DNA of 64,000 bases. Origin: Spongilla lacustris (Eukaryota; Porifera; Demospongiae; Spongillida; Spongillidae). The translations under genes and the position numbers were made by a program. Shown in pieces: positions 22,891-35,294 of the stretch (within the stretch, counting starts at the first letter, position 1; each line of letters opens with the position of its first letter). The stretch lies in contig OX442415.1 in NCBI GenBank assembly GCA_949361645.1, positions 23,107,790 through 23,171,789 on the forward strand, given 5' to 3'. Below the pieces are notes generated by a model, which was not told where the DNA came from, searched no databases, and saw only the letters and a program-made list of their open reading frames with translations.

Positions 22891-24740
22891 TGTAAATGAG
22901 ACAAGCTGAAGCTTGCTTGAAACCACTGTTCTCCAAATTATTACAAACCAGGCAGCTATGAGGTAGTGAATGAAGAATCTATTCACCTGGCTAAGAACTG
23001 CTTGAGGTACTGTGTATCTGTGGTGATCTCATTTCCCTTCATAAGTGTCTTAAAGCAGCTGTACTGACATGTTCACACTAGTCACGTGTAAGCATAGGTG
23101 TACCACTTAATGTTTTTCATCCAATTATAGGTGACCACACTACATGTTAACATGCTGGCAGTCAGTATGTTCTGGGGCTGCAGAGCAATAAAAAATCCTA
23201 TGCCCAAGGTTAAGATATCCATGCATGAACAGCTAGTAGTTAAGATATCAATCTCTGGGTTTTATACATATGAGCATCTGTTGTGGGATGCATGCTATAT
23301 TGTCACAGAGGAGCACAGTATAGGATAAAGTAACATGCTCCAGGTAGTAGATACGATCCTTATACCTTAATTGAGCATTCTGATCTCATTGTGAGAAGTG
23401 ATGGCAAGCCTATACCAGCACTTACATGCCCAATGCATGCAGAATACTTCATAATGTGGAAAGGCTATCGCAATGATAGCACCATAGCTTGCACGCACAC
23501 ACAGGTGATCCACCATTCAGATGGGTCACATGATCCAGCATATGACTTTCAAGTCGTAGTAGCCTCACATGCACTTTGAAAAGACTTTAAATGTCATTAT
23601 TACACATGTTTGTCCATGCTGATTGTCTAAAAATGAAAACCAATGCAACACATGGACAACCATACAATATGTATACAACTATAATGCATATATCACAAGA
23701 ACACAACAATTAAGACTTAAACTAAAAGTACAAGAATGTTTTCATATAGCTTCTGATGTTGAGCCTATTGAGGGGGTAGACAGAACAGAGTTAATGAAAT
23801 GGCACATTCAGACAACCCAAAGCCTTAACGGACGGATTAAGTGTGTCATACAGCTGGGACCTGTGGCCCTGATCTGCATGCTATCCATACACGGCTAGCC
23901 AGACACAACAGAATCCTACATGTAGAGTACCCAGATTTAAGGAAAAACCATAAGGTTCTACCCATACAATCATTTCATCCTAACTGTCAATACCCCTGCT
24001 AAAGCAGGTAGAATTTTAGATAATTGCAACAATATGACCCCTCAAAGTGGTAAACATTTTGCATGCATGTGTTTATACTGTGCCTGTACAAATAGTTGCA
24101 TTACATATACATGTGTGTGGCACGCTCCTCTCCACCCATGAACGTATATGTTAACCTTGCTATTAAAAAGCTCATGTCCATGGCCATCCCAGTCTAATCT
24201 ATTTCATACCTATTTAAGTTGATGTGGTGTTATTTTGGTGAGAAGTGGATTGGCCATGCACTCAGAACAGTATTGGACTTGAGTGTGTTGAACAGTACTT
24301 TTAGTACATGTGTTGAGCAGTACCTGATGTGTATGTGTATGTGTGTGTGTGTGTGTGTGTGTGGAAGAGGTTTGAGGTGGTCGGACTTAAACCCACGTAC
24401 CTCCATAGCCCAATTCAATTGAAAGGGGTTAAACGATGTATAAAGACCCTGTGGGTGTGGTCAAATTTGTAATACTGTAGCAATGTAGCTGAGTTCTACA
24501 GATCTAGAGTGTGAAGGGTTAAGAAAGATAGTTGTTTTGAGCTTGGTGACACCATAAGGTCATGTTTATGTATTGCACATGTAGCAGCTGTTGCATTATC
24601 TGATGGTGATGCTTGTGGTTTGATAGCACACAAAAGTCCCAACATAGGGCATCTAAGTTTGGCATGCATAAGTTTTTATATGATGTTTGGGTGGGCCAGG
24701 CCCCAAAAGAAGGTAACAAATCACGCAGCCATACTGTATG
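22891..24740. other. No gene recognised
   Basis: Short plus-strand frames at 23391-23579 and 23623-23898 read plausibly but have no motif I recognise and no clear splice partners. A (TG)n tract lies at about 24332-24362. Confidence 0.35.

Positions 24741-24741
<1 letters not shown>

Positions 24742-24786
<45 letters not shown>
24742..24786. repeat. (CA)n microsatellite
   Basis: About 22 CA dinucleotides in a row, the longest pure CA tract in the window. Confidence 0.95.
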
Positions 24787-24789
<3 letters not shown>

Positions 24790-24809
24790 AGTACTGTTTT
24801 AACGTTCTG

Positions 24810-25715
24810 AGTGGCATTGGATGGGGGCTAGGCAGTTAGAAGTTGTGGGGTTAATGAGTGCCGCTTGAGGGGTCTATGTGTGTGGCTAGGGAATGAGTGC
24901 CGCTTAAGGGTCTATGGGTGTGGCCAGTGAGTTAGAAGTTGTGAAGTTAATGAGTGCCGCTTGAGGGTCTATGGGTGTGGCTAGGGAGTTAGAAGTTGTG
25001 GGGTTAAATGGTGTGGCTAGGGAGTTAGAAGTTGTGGGGTTAAAATGAGTGCCGCTTGAGGGTCTATGGGTGTGGCCAGTGAGTTAGAAGTTGTGAAGTT
25101 AATGAGTGCTGCTTGAGGGTCTATTGGTGTGGCTAGGGAGTTAGAAGTTGTGGGGTTAAATGGTGTGGCTAGGGAGTTAGAAGTTGTGGGGTTAAAATGA
25201 GTGCCACTTGAGGGTCTATGGGTGTGGCTAGGGAATGAGTGCCACTTGAGGGGTCTATGGGTGTGGCCAGTGAGTTAGAAGTTGTGAAGTTAATGAGTGC
25301 CGCTTGAGGGTCTATGGGTGTGGCTAGGGAATGAGTGGTCTATGGGTGTGGTTAGGGAATGAGTGCTGCTTGAGGGTCTATTGGTGTGGCTAGGGAGTTA
25401 GAAGTTGTGGGGTTAAAATGAGTGCCGCTTGAGGGTCTATGGGTGTGGCCAGGAAGTTGTGAAGTTAATGAGTGCCGCTTGAGGGTCAATGGGTGTGGCT
25501 AGGGAATGAGTGCCGCTTGAGGGTCTATGGGTGTGGCTAGGGAGTTAGAAGTTGTGGGGTTAAAATGAGTGCCGCTTGAGGGGTCTAAGGGTGTGGCTAT
25601 GGAATGAGTGCCGCTTGAGGGTCTATGGGTGTGGCTAGGGAGTCAGAAGTCGTGGGGTTAAAATGAGTGCCGCTTGAGGGTCTATGGGTGTGGCCAGTGA
25701 GTCAGAAGTTGTAAA
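24810..25715. repeat. Composite minisatellite
   Basis: About 900 bp built from modules GGGTCTATGGGTGTGGCTAG, GAGTTAGAAGTTGTGGGGTT and AAAATGAGTGCCGCTTGA, in variable order and number. Some units omit the middle module, giving short (about 40) and long (about 60-80) repeats. It ends in a short A/G-rich stretch and a G10 tract. Confidence 0.9.
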
Positions 25716-27012
25716 AAAGAAAGGGGGTGGGGGGGGGGGGCCACAAATCTGAAGTACAACCCCAGCGCTCCCCCAGATCAGCTTCAAACCTCACAGTGAC
25801 ACGCCTTAGTACTTACAAATGGTAGCGAATCAATGTTCAGTCTAGTCATCCGATCCAATAGTCGAAAAAATATGTCGTGTGCGCGTATGTAATTACGTAT
25901 TGTATAGACATAATAGGGTCTGGGCCCGTGAACGATTTAATTTTGAGCATGCGTACATTGCATTTACGTTTTAGAGCTACAAACGGAGGGCTTTAGTGAT
26001 ACAAAATATAGCATTTGTTGTTTTTTGTGTTACCTATCATGAGGCACTCGTAAAATTAACATGTTGTTGACAATAATGTTAATTAATTTTAATTAATAAT
26101 TTGTTATTTTTGTAAACATGATAAATCCAAAAAAAATCTGGGAAATTTATTTGTGAAATCAGAATTGTAATATCAGTATCCTAACCTAATGTTCTATTTG
26201 GCATGTCCTCAATTTCTGGCCATGAATAATCTTTCTCATAAGACGACACCACGTACATGTATAACATGTTATACACACCATACTTACTACATTAGCCTAA
26301 ATAGTACAGTCACACTACATTTACACACCAATACTGTGATTTAGTTGTGCAGTGTGCATGCTTTAGCCAGTGAGATGACTGACATTCTTACCAAAGTGCT
26401 GAGTACAATTCAGTTCCTGCCATTTCCGTAAACTCTGAGTCTCATACAAGTTTCACGATCCTTCAGCATGTGACAGAGAGGCTTTTAGAATACTGACATT
26501 TACTGACAATACAGGTGCAAGCCTTTTCTAGCTGTGAGCAAATGATTCGCGTGCAACTCTGCATCTCGTCTAACACGCACATGCAGAACACAAGCACCCA
26601 CACATACATGCTTTCCTTCGCTCTCGTTCCCTCATCCCTCTGCCCCCCCCCCCCCCCCCCCTCCCCCCTCCTTTCTCGTTCAGACCTCCCTCCTTCACCT
26701 CTGGTATCTCCGACACATGACCAATACGGTGCACGACGTCTATCTTGATGCTCGCTATTCTCTCGTTGAACGACTCGAACTATATAGGTGTGAATGACAG
26801 GGACTGGTCCAAGCGTGTCTCCCTGCCAGACCTACTTACCCTGAATCTGTTCTTGCGTTCACCTTTTCCGACTTTGTCTCTGCGCTTCTCTAACTTTTAT
26901 ATCTTCACTCCTCGTGAGAGCGTAATACAATTTATTGAAACAAGGAGCTAGAGTGCCCGCCCCACGTGGAACATTAATTAAAATTAAAATAAAACCACAC
27001 CTTCTTTTTTTA
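25716..27012. other. No gene recognised; upstream region of EEF1AKMT2
   Basis: AT-rich 25850-26500, then C-rich with a poly(C) run at about 26643-26661. I see no exon with a domain. The last 200 bp presumably hold the EEF1AKMT2 promoter, but no TATA box stands out. Confidence 0.4.
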
Positions 27013-27563
27013 ATGTCTGCCGATTTCGAACCATCTGTCCTCGGGACCAAAGAGCAGTAAGGCACCTCACTACTTGTTGCCAACGTCTTCAAACTTCCCT
27101 TGTCCAGTTGGGTACAGACCTACGTCCAGGAGATCCGGGAATTTCGGGAGAATGGAGATGTGGGTCATGTTTGGTCAGGAGGGGATAGATACGTAGACAT
27201 AACCGCTTAGTGTAGCATGATGCCATTCCATGCTACGTATAGGTTTGGCACCCAGAGCCAGAAACGAATGGCTGCATGGCTTGAGAAGTGTGGGACTGTT
27301 GCCAAAGGCGCCAAGATTCTGGACATAGGATGCGGTAATGGAGCGCTATTGTGCGAGCTGGTAGGTAGAACTCGGAACACTGTTAGTTGATTCGATCCTG
27401 GCTCTTTTGCGGCAACAGGCCAAACGTGGTTTCACGAACCTATGGGGAATGGATTACTGCCAAGAAGCGATCGATCTAGCAGAGGAAGTAACGAGCTACG
27501 AAGAGATTAGTGCTAAGCCTAAGTTGTTGGTATGTAACAAAAGACAAGTTTCTCTGTGTGTAT

Positions 27564-27629
<66 letters not shown>

Positions 27630-28066
27630 TGTGTGGTGTGTGTGTGTGGTGTGTGTGCACATGGCTCAGGTTGGTGACATCCTCACAGCACAGTTTGAGG
27701 ATGCTCCTTTCGACGTCTGCACGGACAAGGGGACATATGATGCAATCAGCCTGTGTCCGGAGGACAGCTGCACCAAGAGAAAGCATTACGTCGTGTCAGT
27801 TGCCTCCCTGCTGATGCCCAGAGGCATCTATATCATAACATCTTGCAACTGGACAGCTGAGGAGATTGAAGAGCAGTTCAAACCATGTGAGAGAGGATGG
27901 AGGGAAGGACCAAGCTACATACATGTATGCATTTTGTTTTCTTTTGTATTTATCTCCAGATTTTGTGCACAAAGCCACACTCCCCGCACCACATTACCAA
28001 TTCGGAGGCAAAACTGGACAAACTGTCTCCACAGTTGTGCTTCAGAAAGCTCAGCTGTCTACTTGA
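27013..28066 (+). CDS. EEF1AKMT2: eEF1A lysine methyltransferase 2 (METTL10/Efm4 family)
   Basis: Six exons: 27013-27056, 27108-27173, 27243-27360, 27419-27529, 27670-27886 and 27960-28066. All introns are GT-AG (51, 69, 58, 140 and 73 bp) and phases agree, giving 220 residues. The start MSADFEPSVLGTKE matches the family N-terminus (PSVLGT-x-EHW). The SAM-binding motif I is LDIGCGNGALL at residues 63-73. DKGTYDAI at 132-139 and ITSCNWT at 169-175 are family hallmarks, and the C-terminus has YQFGGKTGQTV. The enzyme is a seven-beta-strand methyltransferase that methylates a lysine of translation elongation factor eEF1A in the cytoplasm. Intron 4 is almost entirely a (TG)n repeat. A deleted relic of the gene lies at 7776-8050. 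Length is close to the human protein (about 236). Confidence 0.93.
27566..27658. repeat. (TG)n microsatellite inside EEF1AKMT2 intron 4
   Basis: About 90 bp of TG with three GTGGTG interruptions, filling two thirds of a 140-bp intron whose donor is GTATGT (27530) and whose acceptor ends CTCAG (27669). The relic at 7776-8050 has a shorter version. Confidence 0.95.
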
Positions 28067-28124
28067 CATCAATTTTTGTGTACTGTATTACTCACACTGT
28101 AGCCCCATTTTTAACAAGCTGGAT

Positions 28125-28195
28125 GTAATGTGGGCACCTTGGTGTCACATGAGCACTTTAGATGTGGGCACCTTGGTGTCACATGAGCACTTGGG
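28125..28195. repeat. Tandem duplication of 35 bp
   Basis: GGGCACCTTGGTGTCACATG occurs at 28132 and again at 28168 with matching flanks, a two-copy repeat just 3' of EEF1AKMT2. Confidence 0.85.
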
Positions 28196-28244
28196 TGTAA
28201 ATTGATGCCAAGTGAATAAGTGCATCAAAATTGGTACTAAAGTC

Positions 28245-29065
28245 TTATTCGTGAAAAAAATCCAATGTTATTGCTCCTAAACGTTGGATTGTTATGCAAT
28301 CCTTCGATTTCGGATTGAGCTTTGTACCTTTAATTAAAATTCATTTGATATAGTGCCACACATTTCAAGACTTTCGTTTGATATTGAACCTCTCATTTCA
28401 AGACGCATTAACTGTGTTGTAATGTCATCACTACATGTACTACACTGTACATGTATACAGTGGCATGTCCAAGCGCCAGAACCCACATCAAAGAACACAT
28501 GCACCTTAAATAGCAGGCCATGCATGCATGCACTAACAAACCACAAAACTGCAGTTTGTGAGGATGAAAGAGGTGTGTGGAAAGAAGGCCTTCTCCAAGG
28601 CCTATGCCATGGTCCACAAGAGATAAGAGGAAGGCCCAGGCCCACTGTCTATCAGAAGTGATTTATGTTGTAAAAGAGGTCTGCGGTGGCAATATGCTGG
28701 TACGCTAGTCACTTAAAAATTGTATTGAAATTAAGGTATATTGATAAATTTTTCCCCATTCAAAGCATGCTAGATTTCAGGTTCCAAAAGATGAGAAGAG
28801 GCCAGAATGGAGGAATCTGTACTTGTATGTTTTTGTGGTGTACCAAAGGTATGGATGAAAGAATAATGTGCAGTCTTAAGCTTGCATTTCCCCCCATGAT
28901 GGGCCCCATCAGCTGCAGATAAAGCCCATAAATCGTAATGGCTCACTCAAATTCCTGAGCCAAATTAAGGATTATGTGTGGAGCTTGCAAAAGCCAAACA
29001 TCAATCATAAACATGGGCCGGTGCATATGTAGGGCAAGTACATGTACAAGGGTGGGACATTTCTG
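28245..29065. repeat. Partial third copy (C) of the saposin block
   Basis: Mosaic of three pieces of the duplicated block: 28245-28390 matches 285-430; 28675-28762 matches saposin exon 3 and its following intron; 28762-29065 matches 2565-2800 and its copy B equivalent. The rest of the cassette is missing or replaced. It lies directly downstream of EEF1AKMT2, mirroring the relic-copy B arrangement. Confidence 0.75.
28686..28711 (+). pseudogene. Saposin-like exon 3 fragment (copy C)
   Basis: GTCTGCGGTGGCAATATGCT is identical to the end of exon 3 of copy A, but the splice donor reads GGTACGC rather than GGTAAGC. No other exon of the gene is recognisable nearby, so it is a dead fragment. Confidence 0.75.
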
Positions 29066-29069
29066 CTTC

Positions 29070-32000
29070 TTCATATCTCTTTGCATAGCTCCAAGTACAC
29101 TGAAAGACCAAATGGTGTGCTGAAGCTGGACTAGTTTTGTTTGGTATGTTCAGAAGCTTATTCGAAAAGTAAAGGTGTATGGTGAAGTATGGGCCCGGTT
29201 CAATGTATTGAGTGGGCTCATGAAGCTTGCACGCCTGGTAAAGAGAGCCATAGTTTAACTTTTTTGGTGCATAAAGTGCTCTTTTATTGTTTAATGATGC
29301 CTGATTTATGACCCAAGCATATTAAAGTTGTATGGATTTCAATACTGGTACATGTGCGTACATTATTATAGCCTCAGCATAGTCATATTCTACTGTGGCT
29401 TCTTACCGTATGATGGGGCAGGTTGTCACATATGCACTCCCTAAAAAAAAATCTTGCAGCGTTTTGCCAAGTTTTGACAGATCTTGAAACAACTTTAGGA
29501 ATCTTACTAAAACATGATAAGACTTAGCCAGGCATTACAGGATTTTTTCTAGGGCTGATGAATAGAAAAATTTGAATAGCAAGATGATTGCAGATTATTT
29601 AGTGTTATTAATTAAAAATTAAGGGCACTATTGTCCCGGCCCTACCTGAGCATCATAGATTTGCAGCAGTGTATGGGATTGGGAAATGGGAAATTATTAT
29701 ATGGCCCTACATACCAGTATCTCTGATACATGTAGTGATTATAGACCACCACATGGTTATTGGTGCCATGCTTATGAATATTATCTTTAATGAGATTCCA
29801 AACAAGGGATGGAATATTGAATCACAAATCATGGTCAAACTATTGCAGCAACTTAGTTTCTGTAGTTGTGAATTGCCTAACATATTAGTGTGAAGAATGC
29901 TCGCAACCCGTTGGCACTGACAGCAAGCGACACAATATAATAATAAGCACCCCAAGTACAAATCAATGGTCCCTATTTATAGTGACATTACAGACAACAT
30001 TAATGGAGAGACAGTCTGCACATCCCATGACCAGAGTCAGAGGTTGCTGACATGCGCAGTGACAGACTATTACATTAGCAAAGGCCTCTACAGCACTGAA
30101 ACTTGTACTGGCAACAGATACAGAAATGGATGCAGATAACTATGCAGTGTAATAATCATAGACCATTTAGAATATAGTCAGAGGTGAAGTTTATCATTGG
30201 CCAATTGAATTCCTACATTTGAGATAGAGCAGTGTTAAAGTTCAAAAATTTTCCACAAAGAGTATACAATACAGATGGTAATGTTGACTAGAATCATTGA
30301 ATTGACAAATTTGGGCGGAGTACAGTGAATGGACAAATATACTCCTCTGATCTCTGTTTTACAGAATAGGGCTATTTGTGTTAAAAGATTGCAATGAACT
30401 TCATCCCTATTTTGGAATTATCAAATTCTGCAGTTTTCAAGCTTGTGTTACTTTCACATATGACACAAGCAATGGCAAAAAGAACGAAGTGTTTGAGGCA
30501 ATCAAAACACCACAAATTGATAAGACAGACTACTGGGCTATGTATGGTAAATGACGGATAGTGTCATGAGCTTGAGAATATTTTTTAATCGTTGCGCTCT
30601 TGCACCCACTCAAAGAAAAGGTGCAGCATCATATAATGTCACTGAGCTTCCTCATTAATTAATATATAAAATAATACAATTATATATATATATAATTATG
30701 TCTTATGATTTCAAGTTTATCCAGTTAATCATAATGTATACAGTGTATGTGTTCTTGCTTCAAAAACCATTCCATTGCTTATTTTGTGCAACTTGCATGA
30801 ATGGTACCTCTGAGTGATGATTATAAATTGTACTGTTAACATTTCTGTCATGAGCATACATTGGAAGCGTGAAAAAGTGAAATCAAACTTAGCATGATTT
30901 GCTTGTAGTGTAGAACCTTTCACCTGATTTCCTATGCATTGAAAGATTTCACATTTGGAAAATCGTAAAATCATTTAATGAATTCTGTATAAAATCATAT
31001 GCAGAACCTACATGTGATTTGGTGCATTTTTTTCCTCTGTGGTTCCAATCCTTCTAAAATGCCTCATGTTAAATGCTATTGACTTACTATTTTGAATATC
31101 AATGCAAATGTGATTGGAGTTTTACACAAGCTTAACCCAAAAGGGTTCATACCCACCTGGTGTCAGAAGGTGACTGGGGTTGGAATAGAGTGACCCCTCT
31201 AGCTGCCACAAAGTTGTGTGAGAAATGTTTCATAAAAGTATGAGTATATATACCATAACTTATTCTGTTGCTTTGTGTAAAACTTCTTATTAACTATACA
31301 CTTAGAAGGGCCATGAAGCTAGGTTCAAGTTTTTTTTTGCCCACACTGCAAGCAGTCACGTGTCTGGGCTAGTTCTAAGGTTCTGTCTGGTCATTACCTT
31401 GCTAATCAGAAGTAAGAGTACTGTTTGGATTTAATAATATCAATGCAAATGTGGTTCTTTTTTCAGACCTGTCCATGCTTTCACCTTTGCTTTCCTTATC
31501 TGCTGCTATGAGTGAAGTAAAGCAGTGATGCAGCCACTTAGGTGGGGGCTGAGATGACTGACATTTATTATTCAGTTTATGTGGACAGACTGCACCAGCA
31601 AGTGGTAGCAGATCTAGCAGAAGAGTCCATGATGGCTGTCATATGTGTGAAGGCAAGCCCTCACTACGCTGAGGTTAGAGTTGCCACGTATGTAATTTAA
31701 TGCATTTATTAATGTTTTTTTACTATAGTGTGTTATAACTGATGCACGTCATGATTCTACCTCAAATGCATACCACTCAATGGTAGCTTGAAGGTATGCA
31801 CATAAGTTCTAAATACCTCTAAATGTCTATCAGCATGCAAACCATATTTCAGTACACAGGATTGTTGGAATTTCCGCTCTTTCCAGATATGAGCACAAAG
31901 TATTGACCAAGGTTTGCTCTTGTGTTCGCACTTTTAAAAATAAATAAATTTAAATATCACAGAGGTAACCCATGACTACCAGGCTACTATTGTAGAACAA

Positions 32001-33677
32001 CTCGGGTTGGTCAATTCCTATGACACTTGGCATGGTTAGGTATATGATTGTTTTTAGTGTGAATTGATTGCAGTTATTGCAGGCACTCAGAATGTAGCAA
32101 AGGAGTTGCATAAGATCTGTGCTGGTCCAGTTTTGTGCAATGGATCGAATGTGGTTCACTGAATTTCTGATACCGGTACGTTCTCCATGGACGTATTCAA
32201 AAATGGAATATCTGGCTATTCAGCACGAAGCACCAGGGTGCACCTGTATTGGTGCATGAGGAACTGGTGGCAATGGCAATCCTGGCCGCCTATGTGGGTA
32301 TACACACATGTATGTGCATGTGCATGAGTTTTTCTACATACATGTAGTACCCACATCTATGCAGCATGTGCTGTGTCCTCCATATTTCTCTTAGCCCTCC
32401 TCCCACTTCCTCCCCTCTCTTTCATCTTTCTCTCACACTCACCTCCCTCCCTCCTTCCTTCCCCTCCCTTACACTATTACTCTCCTTCTTTCCAGACACT
32501 TCCCTTCACTCATATCTCTCTCCTTTACAGAATTGTAGTGTACAATGACTCTTTGCCTGCAGACTCCTAGTATGCAAATGGTCACTTTGTCCAGACCTGT
32601 GTCCTTATACGATCGACCATTTAGCAAAGCTATCCTTGATGGTGGGCATGTTGCTGTGGTCAACCCATAATCACTCTTGTTCCCTCTCTCCCCCCCTCTA
32701 GATCTCCCCTGGTTTTCATATAGACTCCATGGGATCTTGAACCCTGACAAGATCAGGACATGTAGGGAGGGATCTTTATTGTGTTCAAGTATTGCATTCC
32801 ATGCATATGTGTGATATGTAATATGTATTTATACATGCATTCCTGTTCCTGCCTGTCGAGGATTCCAGGTAATCAGCTATTTACATGGAGAGTCCCTGTA
32901 TAAGCCACAAGGTTACATTCCAAAAGGAAGCCTTTCACTATATACCTGCAGCTATTAGTGCATTAAAGGAAGCAGTTAGATAAACCCTCATCTACAACTT
33001 AATTTGTAACTTCGTAGTATTTTTGATGTACCTTTTTAAATGCTGAGTACAAGCCGTGCGCGTGCCGATTTGAGACAGATGCAAAGGCATCGGTGGAAGT
33101 CGGAACGATCAAAATGCATGTAGCGCATTGAAATTTGTCGACGTCCGGTCCTTCAGCAAGGCCGCGTAGCATCGATAAAAGAACCGGTCCAGCCACAGTG
33201 GAAATGAATATGTTGAAAGTTGGGGGAGCGCTGAAAGCTTCCCCATTGTGGTAATATAAAGTGCAATCAGATGCATGACGATCGCAATGTCAATATTGAA
33301 GAATATCTTCAAAGGAGGACTCCGAAATCCGACAAACTTCGGGTAATATTAGTCTCGTCCAAATACTGTGTAAAAAGGGCTGTTATACACTAGTGTATAA
33401 CATCAATTAGTGGTGTATAACACTGCGTATTGAGACGTTATACACACTGTTACTCAGTAGTTTTTCATGGTGAAACGTGAGTACGCAAAGATGACGTACA
33501 TTTGGGTCTGGGTACGTAATGTAGCTCAGGTATTACGTCACTCAAGTGCTAGTACGTGGAGCCAGCCTGCAAGCCACAATTCCAGTCGCTGGGACATTTT
33601 CCTTAATGAGTGTATGATAACGCTGATAACGCGCGCATGCATGCATAATACGGTTCAAATCAAGTTGTGAAGAACTG
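29070..33677. other. Gene-poor AT-rich stretch with one possible exon
   Basis: Apart from the candidate exon at 30365-30546 I find no recognisable gene. It contains an AT dinucleotide patch near 30680-30700, a CT-rich patch at 32395-32530 and a GTTATACAC-type short inverted motif near 33380-33450. Confidence 0.4.
30365..30546 (+). CDS. Possible coding exon, function unknown
   Basis: An open stretch preceded by a good acceptor (TCTCTGTTTTACAG) and followed by a GTAAAT donor. The translation includes LFVLKDCNELHPYFG, FCSFQACVTFTYDTSNGKKN and IDKTDYWAMY. Composition is protein-like and no stop occurs for about 60 codons, but I recognise no family and found no certain neighbouring exon. It could be a chance frame or one exon of a larger gene. 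Confidence 0.3.
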
Positions 33678-35105
33678 CAGGGGCTGATCCAGAGAGGGTG
33701 GATAGGCCCCCCCCCCCCCCCCTTCCTCAAATAATTATTTACGAATACTAAAATACTGATTGAGAACTATCAGCAATTTCTGTTTGAGGGGTAATAGCTT
33801 TTCTGTTCAACAGCTTCCATTTAGGGGTGAAAAAAAGATAATGGCGCTTTGTTTTTTTGTGTAATCAGATGTTTATTTTGACTGATACATGCATAATAAT
33901 TGGGAGTAGTACATAGCACAAAAGAAAAATCAATGTAAGCATATAGTTGCCAGTGCACATCTTTAAACTGCATGATAATACTAAGTTACCAAATATGTCA
34001 ATCATTTACACAAAAACATCATATGAAAGTTGTGATTTATTCATACAACACTGATTCACTATACACAACTTTCTATGGTGCATTTGTGTGAATGATTGAT
34101 ACTCCTAAATAAGGAAAACTTCAAAATTCAATCTAAAATTCTTTGCATTGCTTGGTGCCTGCCATGCATTTAGTTTCTGTCTCAAAGCGAAAAGAGTAGT
34201 TTAGGTGCATGCTTTGTGTACGCACCATTTACAAACCATAATAGGTCCGAGAAATTACTTGAAAAATATTCCAAGATAGATTCTCATTTACGATCAGTTG
34301 ATTGTGCATACATAGTTAAATCCTACAGGATTTGTGAATTGACAGCCACAGTATTGATACCTTTTTGAGACATCCTTCATGTTAGAGCCATTTATAATCT
34401 TGAAGCCAACGTCTCTGAAATTTAGCCTGTTTCCTTTTCCTTACTCCAGCAACACTAAATGATACAGTATTTTAAAATTAAAAACAGCATCTGCAAGCCT
34501 GTCTTGCTCAGATATCAGTACTGATATCTTTCATTATCATTTCATGTTCTTGACTGTCAGATTGCATCTTGTATACAGACATCCTGAGCAGGATCCTATT
34601 CCTCTGACTGCTCCTCATGTCTGCATGATCAGACTTAGGAAGTTCAGCCGAGGAGGTTTTACACCCGTCATTTAGATGCTGATTGAGATATACACGGCGA
34701 TGTATACTGCTTCCAGATGAGAATCTGTATTGGCATCATCATCCATAGATTCGGACTCGTAGGATACACAAGTAACTGGTAGGCCAAATACTGATGGCTC
34801 GCTGTGATCAGGACCTTTGAGTAATTCACTTTCCGAGTTGAACTTGAAAAAGTCCAATAAGGACTTGCACTTCAACATCTTTGACGGAAAGCAGGCAAAA
34901 TAAACTCAGTGGAAAATCTGATACGATGAGTGCACCTGTCCTAAAGAAAACAATTTTTCATGCATAAGATATTTACCGCCAGTAAAAAAACTTCCGCGCT
35001 TACCGCGCTTCGCGCGGGAGGGGGCACATCCCCCTCCCGCACCCACCCCCTTTCACCACCCCGGGTCCAGCCACCCCTCCTCCTAAATTCCTGGATCAGC
35101 GCCTG
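33678..35105. mobile_element. hAT-like element, 1.43 kb
   Basis: The left end CAGGGGCTGATCCAG and the inverted right end CAGGCGCTGATCCAG form a 15-bp terminal repeat with one mismatch. AACTG occurs immediately outside both ends. A poly(C) tract (33708-33722) follows the left end and a C/G-rich segment precedes the right end. The minus-strand frame at 34672-34878 begins with a KSLLDFFK-like peptide and an acidic SESMDDDAN stretch. This may be a transposase N-terminal remnant, but no catalytic core is visible. Confidence 0.65.
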
Positions 35106-35294
35106 AACTGTGCATGCCTACATGTAGGCTTATAAGTACAGGGCAAATTTATTAGACTGAATTTAGACCACAATGACATGCAGAAGTATTGTGCACCCCC
35201 AAATTATCTACGGCCCTGCATTCATCGTTCGTACGATCGTTTCCAATACACAATAATTATCATAATCATAGATTGGATTGGAAGCATGTCACGT

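Noticed and set aside
24810..25715. CRISPR-like array of regular repeats
   Set aside because: Repeats are adjacent or variable in spacing with no unique spacers, and the setting is clearly eukaryotic.
27556..27814. Cys-Val repeat protein from the TG tract
   Set aside because: This is the translated microsatellite of EEF1AKMT2 intron 4; splice sites and family alignment place exon 5 at 27670.
32395..32570. Ser/Pro/Leu-rich frames
   Set aside because: Produced by a CT-rich low-complexity stretch with no supporting splice or domain evidence.
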